From assembly GCA_023393165.1 (NCBI GenBank), contig JAEWMJ010000039.1, forward strand, positions 1-33,578: a stretch of 33,578 nt of DNA, read 5' to 3'. The notes beneath the pieces were generated by a model that worked only from the letters and a program-made list of their open reading frames with translations, was not told where the DNA came from and searched no databases. Positions 1 to 8,323 of the stretch are shown here, piece after piece. A program made the position numbers and the translations under genes. The DNA comes from Bacillota bacterium (GTDB taxonomy: Bacteria; Bacillota; Clostridia; Christensenellales; Christensenellaceae). The stretch's first letter is position 1. Every line of letters begins with the position of its first letter.

Positions 1-166
1 TGATAAAAGAAAAGTCTATATGCTTTTTTATCTTCCGTAATAAGTGATTCTGCGGTACTAGGTTATCGATCATGACAAATTCTATTTCTGTTTGTTGTTC
101 CCTATTTTCCTTCAGCATGGCATTTCCTTTATTGTTTTCTTTTATTTTACCACGTTTTTTGATGCG

Positions 167-196
167 AAAAAAGGCTGCAGACCTTTGTCAGCAGCC
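167..196 (-). terminator. Rho-independent terminator downstream of the spore protein
   Basis: On the minus strand GGCTGCTGAC pairs with GTCTGCAGCC across a 4-base loop (one mismatch), followed by TTTTTT. A second perfect hairpin (AAAATCCACCC/GGGTGGATTTT, 199-224) lies between it and the stop codon. Confidence 0.8.
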
Positions 197-225
197 TGAA
201 AATCCACCCAAAAGGGTGGATTTTA

Positions 226-450
226 CTATAAGGTTATGCCTTTTTGTTCTTCTGCCATTTTGATCATTCTTTTAACCATTTCGCCGCCGATGGGGCCTCC
301 CTGCTGGCCGTTTACACGGCTGGGCAGATTGCCCTTGTATTCGTCGTTGTTTTCTTTTACATATTGCTGGTGCCCGATATCGCTGGCGCATTCCATCTTA
401 AATTTTGTCCAGGGATGATCTGGTCCGTATTTACGCATTCTGGATGACAT
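226..450 (-). CDS. Alpha/beta-type small acid-soluble spore protein
   Basis: A 74-residue protein recognised as a divergent alpha/beta-type SASP, which coats DNA in the dormant spore and is degraded at germination. The C-terminal half carries the family block GGPIGGEMVKRMIKMAEEQ (about residues 51-69). The middle has TKFKMECASDIG (15-26), matching the family segment around the germination protease site, where the usual E-I/F is E-C here. It starts at ATG with an AGGAGG-type site upstream on the minus strand (AAGGAGGAGTTAAG). It stands alone, with a terminator directly downstream. Spore proteins of this class are normally made under forespore sigma G; I could not identify a convincing sigma-G promoter. 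Confidence 0.85.
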   Translation of the reverse strand: MSSRMRKYGPDHPWTKFKMECASDIGHQQYVKENNDEYKGNLPSRVNGQQGGPIGGEMVKRMIKMAEEQKGITL

Positions 451-579
451 CTTAACTCCTCCTTTCGCTTTTTTTATTCAAAAAAAAGCTTTAATTTATT
501 TTTTGCAAAATAAGACCGAATACACTGTAAATTCATATCAAAAAAGGTATTCTTTTCGGAAAAAAATTATTAAAATTTA

Positions 580-634
580 TGATTGACAGATCAATCAATA
601 AACCATATACTGATATTGAATGACAAGTCAATCA
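580..634 (+). promoter_or_regulatory. tetR promoter with two palindromic operators
   Basis: TTGACA (583-588) and TATACT (605-610) are 16 bp apart, a good vegetative promoter. Two 18-bp imperfect palindromes share the design TGAwTGAC-nn-rTCAATCA: site 1 at 580-597 overlaps the -35 box and site 2 at 617-634 lies just past the -10 box. Their centres are 37 bp apart. Each has one mismatch between its arms. TetR proteins usually repress their own promoter through such sites, so autoregulation of this gene and the following oxidoreductase is the likely reading. Confidence 0.75.
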
Positions 635-653
635 AAAAAGGAGATGTTTTATA

Positions 654-1256
654 ATGAGTCCAAGGAATGAGGAGCAGAATGCCGCCATAAAAGACGAACG
701 CAGGGATCAGATACTGTCCGCTGCGCTCAGAGTTTTTGCAAAACGCGGATTTGCGGCCACGAAGATCAGCGATATTGTTGCCAAAGCCGGCATGAGCCAC
801 GGCCTCGTTTACCATTATTTCAAGTCAAAGGAAGAAATTTTTCTGGAACTTCTAAAAATGGCCATGGAAGCATCTTCCCAGTCTCTTCTGATGATGGAAC
901 GGATGCCCATAAGTCCGATAGAAAAGGTGCGGCAGACTGCAAACTACATTTTGGGCGGCATAGAGAACTTTGAAGAGTCCGCTTATTACTTTCTGATCGT
1001 TACGCATGCCTCTGTGATGGAAGGCGCGGGAGAAGAGAGTGAGGAGCTGCTCAAGGTATCAAACGTTCCCCTGGAGTCCCTGAGCCGCATCCTAAAAGCG
1101 GGGCAGGAGGCCGGAGAGGTCAGGGAGGGAGACCCGCTTTCCATGGCGATGGTGTTTTTCGCGGCAATTCAGGGCCTTGCGATATATAAACTGGCGATGG
1201 AGGATTTTCACATGCCCGATCCTGAAATCCTGGTGGGCATGATTATAAAGAAATAA
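654..1256 (+). CDS. TetR/AcrR family transcriptional regulator
   Basis: A 200-residue protein of normal TetR length. The N-terminal helix-turn-helix is clear at about residues 20-65 (ILSAALRVFAKRGFAATKIS, then DIVAKAGMSHGLVYHYFKSK). The C-terminal ligand domain is too variable to suggest an inducer. It starts at ATG with GGAG (640-643) upstream. The stop lies 24 bp before the oxidoreductase start, so both should be in one transcript behind the operator-bearing promoter at 580-634. I infer that it represses itself and the oxidoreductase and that the inducer is a substrate or product of that enzyme. Confidence 0.92.
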   Translation: MSPRNEEQNAAIKDERRDQILSAALRVFAKRGFAATKISDIVAKAGMSHGLVYHYFKSKEEIFLELLKMAMEASSQSLLMMERMPISPIEKVRQTANYILGGIENFEESAYYFLIVTHASVMEGAGEESEELLKVSNVPLESLSRILKAGQEAGEVREGDPLSMAMVFFAAIQGLAIYKLAMEDFHMPDPEILVGMIIKK

Positions 1257-1280
1257 AATAAGCCAAGGAGGTTTTTATAT

Positions 1281-2846
1281 ATGAAAAAAGTTATCATTAT
1301 CGGCGCAGGCGTAGCCGGGCTGACCTGCGGGATATACGCAGGAATAAACGGGTTTGAAACGGAAATCTATGAACTGCACGCAATACCGGGCGGGGAATGC
1401 ACGGGCTGGGACCGGAAGGGCTATTATTTCGACGGATGCATCCACTGGCTGGTGGGTTCCAAAGAGGGAACAGATCTGCATAAAATATGGCTTGATACCG
1501 GCGTTCTGGATGATTCGGTCCGAATCATCAACCATGATGTCTTCTCCAGATACGAAGAGGACGGCAGGGCGGTTAACCTGTATACAGACGCTGATAAACT
1601 GGAAAAACACCTGCTTGAAATCGCGCCGGAAGATAAAAAAGAAATTAAAAACCTTGTCCGTGCAATAAAAAAAATGGGCAATATGGGAATGCCTCTGGAA
1701 AAGCCCATGGATATGATGAGCGCGGGGGATGGTTTAAAGTTTGCAGCCAAGAATCTCGGCAGCTTTGGGCTGATGATGAAATACAATAAGATAACCATGG
1801 GCGAACTGGCCCAAAAATTTAAGAATCCTTTGCTGCAAAGGGCGATTCTGGCATCCATGTCCGATTATTATTCAAGCCTGTCGCTGGTTTCCACACTTGC
1901 GGGAATGAACAGCGGCGACTGCGGTTATCCGGAAGGAGGCTCGCGCCCGGTCGCAAAACGGATGGAAAAGAGATACCTTGATTTGGGCGGAAAAGTATTC
2001 TACAATGCCAGGGTCGAGAAAATACTTGTGGAAGACGGCAAGGCTGTCGGGATCAGGCTGACGGACGGAAAAGAAGCGCGAGCGGACCATATCGTATCCT
2101 GCGCGGACGGATATGCCACGCTTTATTCGATGCTGGAGGATAAATATACGCCCGAAACGTACAGAACCCTCTTTGGCAATCCTCAGAAATATCCTTCCAT
2201 CACATCCGCCATTGTATTTATGGGCGTTGACGCCGAAATACCATACACTTTCAGGGCGGTTGATTTCAAGCGGGAAAAACCGGTATCTTTGAATGGAATC
2301 ACCAGCGAATGTGTATCTCTGCTGCATTACGGATATGACAAAAAGATAACGCATGATGGAAAAACAGTGATGGCCTGCTTTTATAATGCGGACTATGATT
2401 ACTGGAAGGCCCTTTACCCGGATAAAGAAAAGTATGCCGCCGAAAAGAAAAAGCTGGAGGATGACGCTGTCTCTGAGCTGGTGAAGCGGTTCCCTGAAGC
2501 GGAAGGGAAAATCGAGGTAACCGACGTGGTTACGCCTATGACGTACGAAAAGTATTGCAATGCATGGAGAGGCTCGTGGATGACATGGGTGAAACCGGGA
2601 AAGGAAGTGCCGCAGTATTTTCCGGGCGTACTGCCTGGGCTTGAGAATTTTATCATGGCGGGCATGTGGACGATGCCTCCGGGAGGATTGCCGGGAGCAG
2701 CGGGGGCCGGAAGGTTTGCCGCGCACAGGCTTTGCGTGCAGAACAATTTGGAGTTTAAAACACAAACGGACGTCCAGGCGGGTCCCGCGCAGAAAAAACG
2801 GTCCGGACATCTACCGGACGCCGCAAATGGTGCGGGGAACGGTTGA
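1281..2846 (+). CDS. Phytoene desaturase-like FAD/NAD(P)-dependent oxidoreductase
   Basis: A 521-residue protein with the N-terminal dinucleotide-binding motif GAGVAGLTCGIYAG (about 8-21) followed by a basic/acidic strand end (ETEIYE) typical of FAD binding in the CrtI/amine-oxidase superfamily. A C-terminal FAD-contact segment is visible around residues 453-480 (NFIMAGMWTMPPGGLPGAAG, then a helix). Family members desaturate or isomerise carotenoids, retinoids or other lipophilic compounds. No other carotenoid genes are present, so the substrate is unknown. AAGGAGG precedes the ATG by about 9 bases. It follows the TetR gene by 24 bp as a two-gene operon. The last 30 or so residues are charged and look like a non-conserved tail. 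Confidence 0.82.
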   Translation: MKKVIIIGAGVAGLTCGIYAGINGFETEIYELHAIPGGECTGWDRKGYYFDGCIHWLVGSKEGTDLHKIWLDTGVLDDSVRIINHDVFSRYEEDGRAVNLYTDADKLEKHLLEIAPEDKKEIKNLVRAIKKMGNMGMPLEKPMDMMSAGDGLKFAAKNLGSFGLMMKYNKITMGELAQKFKNPLLQRAILASMSDYYSSLSLVSTLAGMNSGDCGYPEGGSRPVAKRMEKRYLDLGGKVFYNARVEKILVEDGKAVGIRLTDGKEARADHIVSCADGYATLYSMLEDKYTPETYRTLFGNPQKYPSITSAIVFMGVDAEIPYTFRAVDFKREKPVSLNGITSECVSLLHYGYDKKITHDGKTVMACFYNADYDYWKALYPDKEKYAAEKKKLEDDAVSELVKRFPEAEGKIEVTDVVTPMTYEKYCNAWRGSWMTWVKPGKEVPQYFPGVLPGLENFIMAGMWTMPPGGLPGAAGAGRFAAHRLCVQNNLEFKTQTDVQAGPAQKKRSGHLPDAANGAGNG

Positions 2847-2867
2847 GAGCTTCCGGTGAAAATATGA

Positions 2868-2917
2868 AGACGGCATATATACAAAGGCTTCGGAAATCTC
2901 CGAAGCCTTTGCCGTCT
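2868..2917. terminator. Bidirectional hairpin between convergent genes
   Basis: A perfect 12-bp stem AAAGGCTTCGGA (2883-2894)/TCCGAAGCCTTT (2899-2910) with a 4-base loop, flanked by an outer AGACGGC/GCCGTCT pair. It separates the oxidoreductase (+) from the kinase operon end (-). There is no long T-tract outside the stem. Confidence 0.6.
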
Positions 2918-2945
2918 ATATCTTAATTTGGGAAGGATGGATAAG

Positions 2946-4397
2946 TTATATGATGCTGAGGAATCTGTTGTAGGCGTCGTCCCATGCCGCGGCGTCCTCC
3001 GGAAGGAATTCCTTTATCTCGAAGGAATTGCGGATAATCTGGCGGGCCTCTGCCAGGTCCCCGAGCTCTCCGGCTGCAATGTATTGCGCGCACAGGTTCC
3101 CGATTGCGGCAGCCTCAAATGGCCCGGCGTATACCGGCCTTCCCATGGCGGATGCCGCAAAACGGTTCAGAAGCGAACTCTGCGCGCCCCCGCCGATGAT
3201 GTGAACATGGGGGATTGCATAGCCTGCGGTGTGTTCGATATGTTCAAGCGTATTCCGGTAGGCCAGCGCAAGGCTTTCCTTGATGCAGCGGTTGATTTCC
3301 CCCGGCGTTTCGGGAGCGGGCTGGTTTGTTTTAAGGCATTGCCGCCTGATCTTTTCCACCATTTCGCCTGGTTCAAAAAACACCGGATCGATGGGATTGA
3401 TCAGGGAGCGGAAAGGCGCGGACTGCCCTGCCAGCGAATCAAGTTCGGCGTAATCAAAGTTTAATCCCTTTGAGTCAAACTGCCTTTTACATTCCTGCAG
3501 CAGCCAAAGCCCCATGATGTTTTTCAGGAACCTGTTCTTGCCGCCAAAACCGCCCTCGTTGGCGAAATTATAGTCAAAAGCCTCGGAAGTGGTGATCATC
3601 TCGTCCGTCTCCGTGCCCATCAGAGACCATGTGCCGCTCGAAATATAGGCAAAATGTTTTTGGGCGCTGGGCACGGCCATGACTGCCGAAGCCGTGTCGT
3701 GGTGGCAGACGGTGCACACCTTGAAATCTCCTACGCCCGTACTCCGGAGAATGCTTTTCCGCGCTTTTCCGATTACCGTCGCGGGTGGAACGACATTCGG
3801 GAATATTTTAACGGGTATCCCCAAAGGCTGCAGTATATGCTCGTCCCAGTTGCCCTGCTTCCGGTCGTAGGCCTGAGATACCGACGAAATGGTAAACTCC
3901 GCGCATATTTCGCCGCTTAAAAAATAGTCCAGCAGTTCGGGTACAAAAAGCAGGGTGGATGCGTTGTCCAAAAGGAAGCCGTCCGGCCCGCCTGCCTGCG
4001 CGGCCAGCTGCACCAGGGTGTTGAAACGCGCGCGCTGGCATCCTGTTTTCTGATAGAGCGTATGCGGCGGGATAATCGTTTCGATTCTTTCGATCACGCC
4101 TTCCGTACGCGGATCCCGGTACATGTAGATTTGTGAAAACAGCGCGCCGGATCCGTCCAGCAGGCCGTAATCGTTGCAAAAGGCGTCAATTCCAATACTG
4201 GAGAATCTGCCGGCTTTGCGGATTCCCTCCAGCAGATTCATATAGATGCCCATAATATCCCAGTAAAGGCGTCCTGCGGCGTCTATGGGCTGGTTTGCAA
4301 ACCTGTGAACTTCTTTGAGCGTGATTTTGCGGCCTGAAAGGTTTCCGACAAATATCTTGCCGCCGCTTCCGCCCAGATCCAAGGCCAACGCTTTCAT
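2946..4397 (-). CDS. Rhamnulokinase-like FGGY carbohydrate kinase
   Basis: A 483-residue FGGY-type sugar kinase, closest in pattern to rhamnulokinase RhaB, which makes L-rhamnulose 1-phosphate. Visible motifs are the N-terminal phosphate loop ALDLGGSGGK, the RhaB-like SSGTWSLMGTETD and KNIMGLWLLQECKRQF segments in the middle, and the C-terminal HIIGGGAQSSLLNRFAA adenosine motif. The ATG at 4397 is preferred over an upstream TTG because AAGGA sits 9-10 bases before it. It is the last gene of the minus-strand operon, 15 bp after the aldolase. No rhamnose isomerase is nearby and the aldolase is of the shorter fuculose type, so the substrate may be L-fuculose, L-rhamnulose or another ketose made by the divergent dehydrogenase/epimerase pair. 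Confidence 0.85.
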   Translation of the reverse strand: MKALALDLGGSGGKIFVGNLSGRKITLKEVHRFANQPIDAAGRLYWDIMGIYMNLLEGIRKAGRFSSIGIDAFCNDYGLLDGSGALFSQIYMYRDPRTEGVIERIETIIPPHTLYQKTGCQRARFNTLVQLAAQAGGPDGFLLDNASTLLFVPELLDYFLSGEICAEFTISSVSQAYDRKQGNWDEHILQPLGIPVKIFPNVVPPATVIGKARKSILRSTGVGDFKVCTVCHHDTASAVMAVPSAQKHFAYISSGTWSLMGTETDEMITTSEAFDYNFANEGGFGGKNRFLKNIMGLWLLQECKRQFDSKGLNFDYAELDSLAGQSAPFRSLINPIDPVFFEPGEMVEKIRRQCLKTNQPAPETPGEINRCIKESLALAYRNTLEHIEHTAGYAIPHVHIIGGGAQSSLLNRFAASAMGRPVYAGPFEAAAIGNLCAQYIAAGELGDLAEARQIIRNSFEIKEFLPEDAAAWDDAYNRFLSII

Positions 4398-4412
4398 CAA
4401 AATCAATCCTTT

Positions 4413-5021
4413 TTAAATAAAGTTTTTGAATATATTGCAGATCGCGTCCGTCTCCATGCGTTCCAGACAGCTGTAAGCGCCCATCAGGCTGGGTCCGGAA
4501 ACAACCACGCCGTGCATGGGCATAATGCAGCCGATTCCTATTTTTTCGGCCAGTTCGCGGTGTTCTTCAAAATAATCGTAAACGCTTTGCGCCAGTTCGG
4601 GGGTGTACGCTGTCGCGGGCCGGGCGCAGCCGAAGTATTCGCCGCGTTTGATGGTTGCTTCGGTTACGGTTTTGATGGGCTTGTTTGCGGCGGCATATAC
4701 CATGCAGTACTGCGGATGGGCGTGGATGGTGCTTTTAATAAACTTAAAATTGGAATGCAGCAGTACGTGTATTTTTGTTTCGCGTGATAATTTGCCGCTT
4801 CCCTCCAGGATATTTTCGTCGTAATCGATCAATAAAAAATCTTCCGGGCTGATGTCGCACATATGATGTTCGCTCATCATGGAAGGGGACAAGAGCATTT
4901 TATTGTCGTCCACCGTCACCGCAAAGTTTCCGCCCGCCGCGTTGGTCAGCTTTCTGTCCCACATCTCGCGTGCGACCTTCGCCATCTGTATTCTGGTTTC
5001 CATGTAATGTAGTTCTGCCAA
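4413..5021 (-). CDS. Class II (zinc) aldolase, L-fuculose-phosphate aldolase-like
   Basis: A 202-residue class II aldolase/adducin-family protein, the length of FucA-type enzymes, which split a ketose 1-phosphate into dihydroxyacetone phosphate and an aldehyde. The catalytic and zinc residues are visible: Glu81 in LSRETKIH, His100 and His102 in TIHAHPQY, His170 in MPMHGVVVSG. A glycine-rich phosphate-binding stretch is at NAAGGNFAV (28-36). The TTG start at 5021 is chosen because GAGAGGA lies about 9 bases upstream; an ATG six codons in (5003) is the alternative. It sits between a PfkB kinase and an FGGY kinase in one operon, which supports a kinase-aldolase pathway for a 5- or 6-carbon ketose. 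Confidence 0.85.
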   Translation of the reverse strand: MAELHYMETRIQMAKVAREMWDRKLTNAAGGNFAVTVDDNKMLLSPSMMSEHHMCDISPEDFLLIDYDENILEGSGKLSRETKIHVLLHSNFKFIKSTIHAHPQYCMVYAAANKPIKTVTEATIKRGEYFGCARPATAYTPELAQSVYDYFEEHRELAEKIGIGCIMPMHGVVVSGPSLMGAYSCLERMETDAICNIFKNFI

Positions 5022-5055
5022 TTTCTTTCATCCTCTCTTTATTAAAAAATGATAA

Positions 5056-5991
5056 CTATTTTAATCTGACCGTTTTCGCCTGTTCTTTCAGCTGCCTTGC
5101 ACGCGCCAGATCAAAGCCGGTCGTTATTTCGCTTTCCACACAGGCGCCCGCAACGGACGTCGCCCACTTGAGGATTTCCTCGAGTTCCTGGCCTTTTTTA
5201 AGACCCGCGATTATCGCGGACAGGAAAGCGTCGCCGCATCCCGCCTCGTTGACCGCACGGGCTTCAACCGGGTATACCCTGTAGATCTTGTCCTCAAATT
5301 TGACCACCGATCCGTTTCCGCTCCATGTCATGGCGATCACCGGGACGCCTTCTATGGATTCAAGCGCATCCACAACGTCCCGCTCAGTTTTAAGTTCGCG
5401 GCCGGCAATGAAACAAAGTTCCTCGAAATTCGGTTTGATCAGATAAGGCTTTGATTTCAGGCCCTCGACAAGGTACGGGCCGCTGGCGTCCAGAACAACC
5501 TTCGCGCCCAGTATTTTTGCTTCGCCGGTCAGCTTGGTGTAGATGGCCGTATCCTGTACGTTGCTCGCGTCGCCGGTCAGCATCAGAATGTCCTCCGGCT
5601 GCAAAAGCTGCTTGATCTGCTCTAAAAGATCGTCCGTTATGCTGCCCGCAAGCATGGGGCCGCGTTCTGAAAGCATGGTGCAATGGCTGCCCAGCTCTTC
5701 AATGATCTCGTAATTGGTGCGGGATTCAAGGCCCGGGATATCGTAATGCAGGAACTTGACGCTGACGCCCCATTCCTCCATCATCTTTGTGATCTTTTTA
5801 CCGTTTTCGCCCAGCGTGACGCCAAGCGCCGTATTCTCAACGCCCAGCAGTTTTAAGTTGATGGACACATGCGTGCCTTTGCCTCCCAGGGTTTCGACGG
5901 TTTTTTTGATCCTGCCGGTTTTTGCCCGGATGAATTCGTCCAGAAAAATGATTTTATCCACCGCCGGATTCAATGTTACTGTATAAATCAT
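5056..5991 (-). CDS. PfkB-family kinase, 1-phosphofructokinase/tagatose-6-phosphate kinase type
   Basis: A 311-residue PfkB carbohydrate kinase. It starts with the FruK/LacC-type MIYTVTLNPAVDK and has signature 1 at GGKGTHVSINLKLLG (36-50). The C-terminal signature is NEAGCGDAFLS, with the catalytic base Asp254. Enzymes of this subgroup phosphorylate fructose 1-phosphate, tagatose 6-phosphate or related sugar phosphates to bisphosphates. It lies directly downstream of the DeoR gene and upstream of the class II aldolase, a typical kinase-aldolase order. The exact substrate cannot be read from sequence. With a second (FGGY) kinase in the same operon, the pathway may include two phosphorylations or serve two sugars. 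Confidence 0.88.
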   Translation of the reverse strand: MIYTVTLNPAVDKIIFLDEFIRAKTGRIKKTVETLGGKGTHVSINLKLLGVENTALGVTLGENGKKITKMMEEWGVSVKFLHYDIPGLESRTNYEIIEELGSHCTMLSERGPMLAGSITDDLLEQIKQLLQPEDILMLTGDASNVQDTAIYTKLTGEAKILGAKVVLDASGPYLVEGLKSKPYLIKPNFEELCFIAGRELKTERDVVDALESIEGVPVIAMTWSGNGSVVKFEDKIYRVYPVEARAVNEAGCGDAFLSAIIAGLKKGQELEEILKWATSVAGACVESEITTGFDLARARQLKEQAKTVRLK

Positions 5992-6056
5992 ATTGCTCTA
6001 TCCATTCCTTAAATTAAGATTCAATTATTTCTATTTTTTCTTGTTGCAGGCTTTTT

Positions 6057-6833
6057 TTATTCAGCAGTCAAAAGCCTGATTCCCGTATTTTCCAAAAACG
6101 CCGTACGTTCTTTAGGCGTCTTGCTGTCCGTAATGATTGTATTGATTCGTGAAAAATCCGAAAGGAAAACCTGTCCCGATTTTTCAAACTTGCTGTAGTC
6201 CGCAAGGATGAACACTTCCTGGCTGCGTTCGATCATCAGGCGTTTGATGTCCACCTCCAGAATGCTGGAATCCATCAGCCTTGTCTGATGGACCGCCGTG
6301 CAGGACATGAAGGATTTGTTCGGATAAAACTCCCCGGCGTTTTTAAGGGCGGTATTTCCGTAAAGAGAGTGGTTCGCGCCGTTGAATATCCCGCCAAGGG
6401 AAATGATCAGATGGTTGGGGCTCATATGGTTCACCGACTCCGAGAGCAGCTTGATGGAATTTGTAATGATCGTAACGTTCAGCTCCGCAGGGATATATTT
6501 GATGAGATAAATGCAGGTGGAGCTGTTGTCGATGAATATATTGTCGCCGTTTTGGATAAAGGAAGCCGCCTTGCGGCAAATCTCATTTTTTTCGCTGAAG
6601 CGCTGAATCTCCCGGACGGCGACGGGCAGTTCAAACGCGGAGCCCGGATAGCTGCTGCCAAATACGGCACCGCCGTGGGTGCGCTTTAATACGCCGTCTT
6701 CCTCCAGTTCCTGAAGGTCGCGCCGGATGGTTTCCTTGGAAGCGTTGAAACGGGCTGAAAGCTCGTTCACGTCTACTTTTCCCGTTTGCTCCAGTATATT
6801 GACGATTTCAGATTTTCTCTCTATTTTATACAT
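6057..6833 (-). CDS. DeoR/GlpR family sugar-operon regulator
   Basis: A 258-residue DeoR-type regulator of standard length. The N-terminal winged helix-turn-helix reads KIERKSEIVNILEQTGKVDV to KETIRRDLQELEEDGVLKRT, with the family KRTHGGAV wing at about 50-57. The C-terminal part is the phosphosugar-sensing isomerase-like domain (NSSTCIYLIKYIP, LGGIFNGANHSLYG). GGGAAGGG lies about 10 bases before the ATG. It is the first gene of the minus-strand operon and faces the divergent dehydrogenase gene. It most likely represses both directions until a sugar phosphate from the pathway is bound. Confidence 0.92.
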   Translation of the reverse strand: MYKIERKSEIVNILEQTGKVDVNELSARFNASKETIRRDLQELEEDGVLKRTHGGAVFGSSYPGSAFELPVAVREIQRFSEKNEICRKAASFIQNGDNIFIDNSSTCIYLIKYIPAELNVTIITNSIKLLSESVNHMSPNHLIISLGGIFNGANHSLYGNTALKNAGEFYPNKSFMSCTAVHQTRLMDSSILEVDIKRLMIERSQEVFILADYSKFEKSGQVFLSDFSRINTIITDSKTPKERTAFLENTGIRLLTAE

Positions 6834-7235
6834 TTTAATAACCCTTCCCGTTCATCAAAAAGTCGGGCTGCATCCGTATTCCATCAAAAACAATTACCGT
6901 TTATGCTTGTAAGATAACATAATATCAGAAAAATAGCAAGAACCAAAATGAAACAGTCATAATAAAATGACCGAATGCATACTTTTGTAAGGCAAAAATG
7001 TAAAATGCGGAAGAAATGTTCAATATACCCGGCTGGATTGTGAATAACCGGGATATAAATTGAATTTATACTTGCGCGAAGGGGGTGTTTGTGCTATTAT
7101 ATCCACATAAACGGCTAATATCGGTAACAAACAGGAATGCCTGTTTAAAATTTGAAGGTATTGCTTTAAACAGGCTTTGTATTGAGTAGATGAATATTTT
7201 AAATAGGCTTAATTAAAAATATTGGAGGGAAAAAC
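6834..7235. promoter_or_regulatory. Divergent control region of the sugar/polyol module
   Basis: This 402-bp gap separates the DeoR operon (-) from the dehydrogenase operon (+). A plus-strand promoter is visible as TTGCGC (7072-7077), a 17-bp spacer and TATTAT (7095-7100), giving a leader of about 130 nt. The leader holds repeated half-sites: AAACAGG (7129-7135), CCTGTTT (7140-7146), TTTAAACAGGC (7165-7175) and a variant TTTAAATAGGC (7199-7209). A related AAACAG occurs near 6950 on the DeoR side. The minus-strand promoter is less clear; TTGCTA with a TTATCT box 16 bp later (about 6910-6940) is one candidate. Confidence 0.6.
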
Positions 7236-8303
7236 ATGGCGAAAACAATGCGCGCCCAGGTGGTTGAAGCTCCTGGAAAAATGGTGTTGAAGGAAGTTCC
7301 GGTTCCCGTTATCAATGACGACGAGGTTCTGGTCAAAGTTAAAATGTGCGGCATCTGCGGCACGGATCCTAAAATTTACTTAGGCGAATACGCGGCGGAA
7401 TATCTGCCCTTTATTCCCGGACATGAGTTCTGGGGAGTGATCGAAGAGGTAGGAAAGAACGTCAAAGGGCTGAAAGCCGGCGACCGTGTATCGGCCGACA
7501 TCTGCCTGGTTTGCGGAACCTGCTATTTCTGCAAGAGGGGCGATTACCTGCTGTGCGAAAGTTTTACCCAGCTTGGAATTCACACGGACGGCGCTTTTGC
7601 GGAATATGTAAAGGTTCCGTGGAAAAATATTTACAAGATTCCGGATTCGGTGGACGATTATTCGGCTGCTTTCATTGAACCCATGACCGCGGTACTGGAA
7701 GCATCCAAAAGAATGGACTGCAAAATCTCGTCTTCAGTAGTGGTAATCGGCTGCGGCCTTGGCATTCTGCACGCAGCAATGGCCAAACTGCGCGGCGCCG
7801 CTCCGGTCATCATTATCGGCGACAGCCAAAACAGGCTCGATATGGCTAAAAAGATGAATGTTGCGGATTATTACCTGGATATTTCCACGGGTATCGATCC
7901 GGTTGCCGAAGTCAAGAAAATCACCGGCGGAGTCGGCGCGGATTATGTGCTGGAAGCCGTAGGTACGCCCGGCACATACGAGCAGGCGTTTAAGATGATG
8001 CGCAGAGGCGGCGTGCTGGAAGCGTTCGGCGTTGTAGGACAGGGCAGGACCGCTACGTTTGAGCCGTTTGAATTTGTGCTTGGCGAGAAAAAGGTTCGCG
8101 GATCCTGCGCAGGATTCGGCAACGACTGGGGCGACGTCATCAACCTTCTGGCGCATAAACGCATCGATCCCACGCCGCTGTTCTCTGAAGTTGTGCCTCT
8201 GGAGGATCTTGAGGATGCGATTCATGAACTGAAAGCGGACAAAGAGATCATAAAGATGTTTGTAAATCCTGAAATACACGAGCGTATTAAAATCAATAAA
8301 TAA
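7236..8303 (+). CDS. Zinc-dependent alcohol/polyol dehydrogenase (MDR family)
   Basis: A 355-residue medium-chain dehydrogenase of the sorbitol/threonine dehydrogenase type. The catalytic zinc ligands are Cys41 in CGICGTD and His63/Glu64 in PGHEFWG. The structural zinc site is intact as Cys93, Cys96, Cys99 and Cys107. The NAD-binding motif is VVVIGCGLGILHAAMAK (about 167-183). It probably oxidises a sugar alcohol or secondary alcohol to the ketose with NAD. TTGGAGGG lies about 9 bases before the ATG. The next gene, an isomerase/epimerase, begins 20 bp after its stop, so the two are cotranscribed. Placement opposite the DeoR-kinase-aldolase operon suggests it performs the first step of that pathway. 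Confidence 0.9.
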   Translation: MAKTMRAQVVEAPGKMVLKEVPVPVINDDEVLVKVKMCGICGTDPKIYLGEYAAEYLPFIPGHEFWGVIEEVGKNVKGLKAGDRVSADICLVCGTCYFCKRGDYLLCESFTQLGIHTDGAFAEYVKVPWKNIYKIPDSVDDYSAAFIEPMTAVLEASKRMDCKISSSVVVIGCGLGILHAAMAKLRGAAPVIIIGDSQNRLDMAKKMNVADYYLDISTGIDPVAEVKKITGGVGADYVLEAVGTPGTYEQAFKMMRRGGVLEAFGVVGQGRTATFEPFEFVLGEKKVRGSCAGFGNDWGDVINLLAHKRIDPTPLFSEVVPLEDLEDAIHELKADKEIIKMFVNPEIHERIKINK

Positions 8304-8323
8304 GCCGGTTTGGAGGGTTTGAT

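Noticed and set aside
72..263. 63-codon open frame on the plus strand at the left edge
   Set aside because: Hydrophobic low-information sequence running through the spore-gene terminators; no ribosome binding site.
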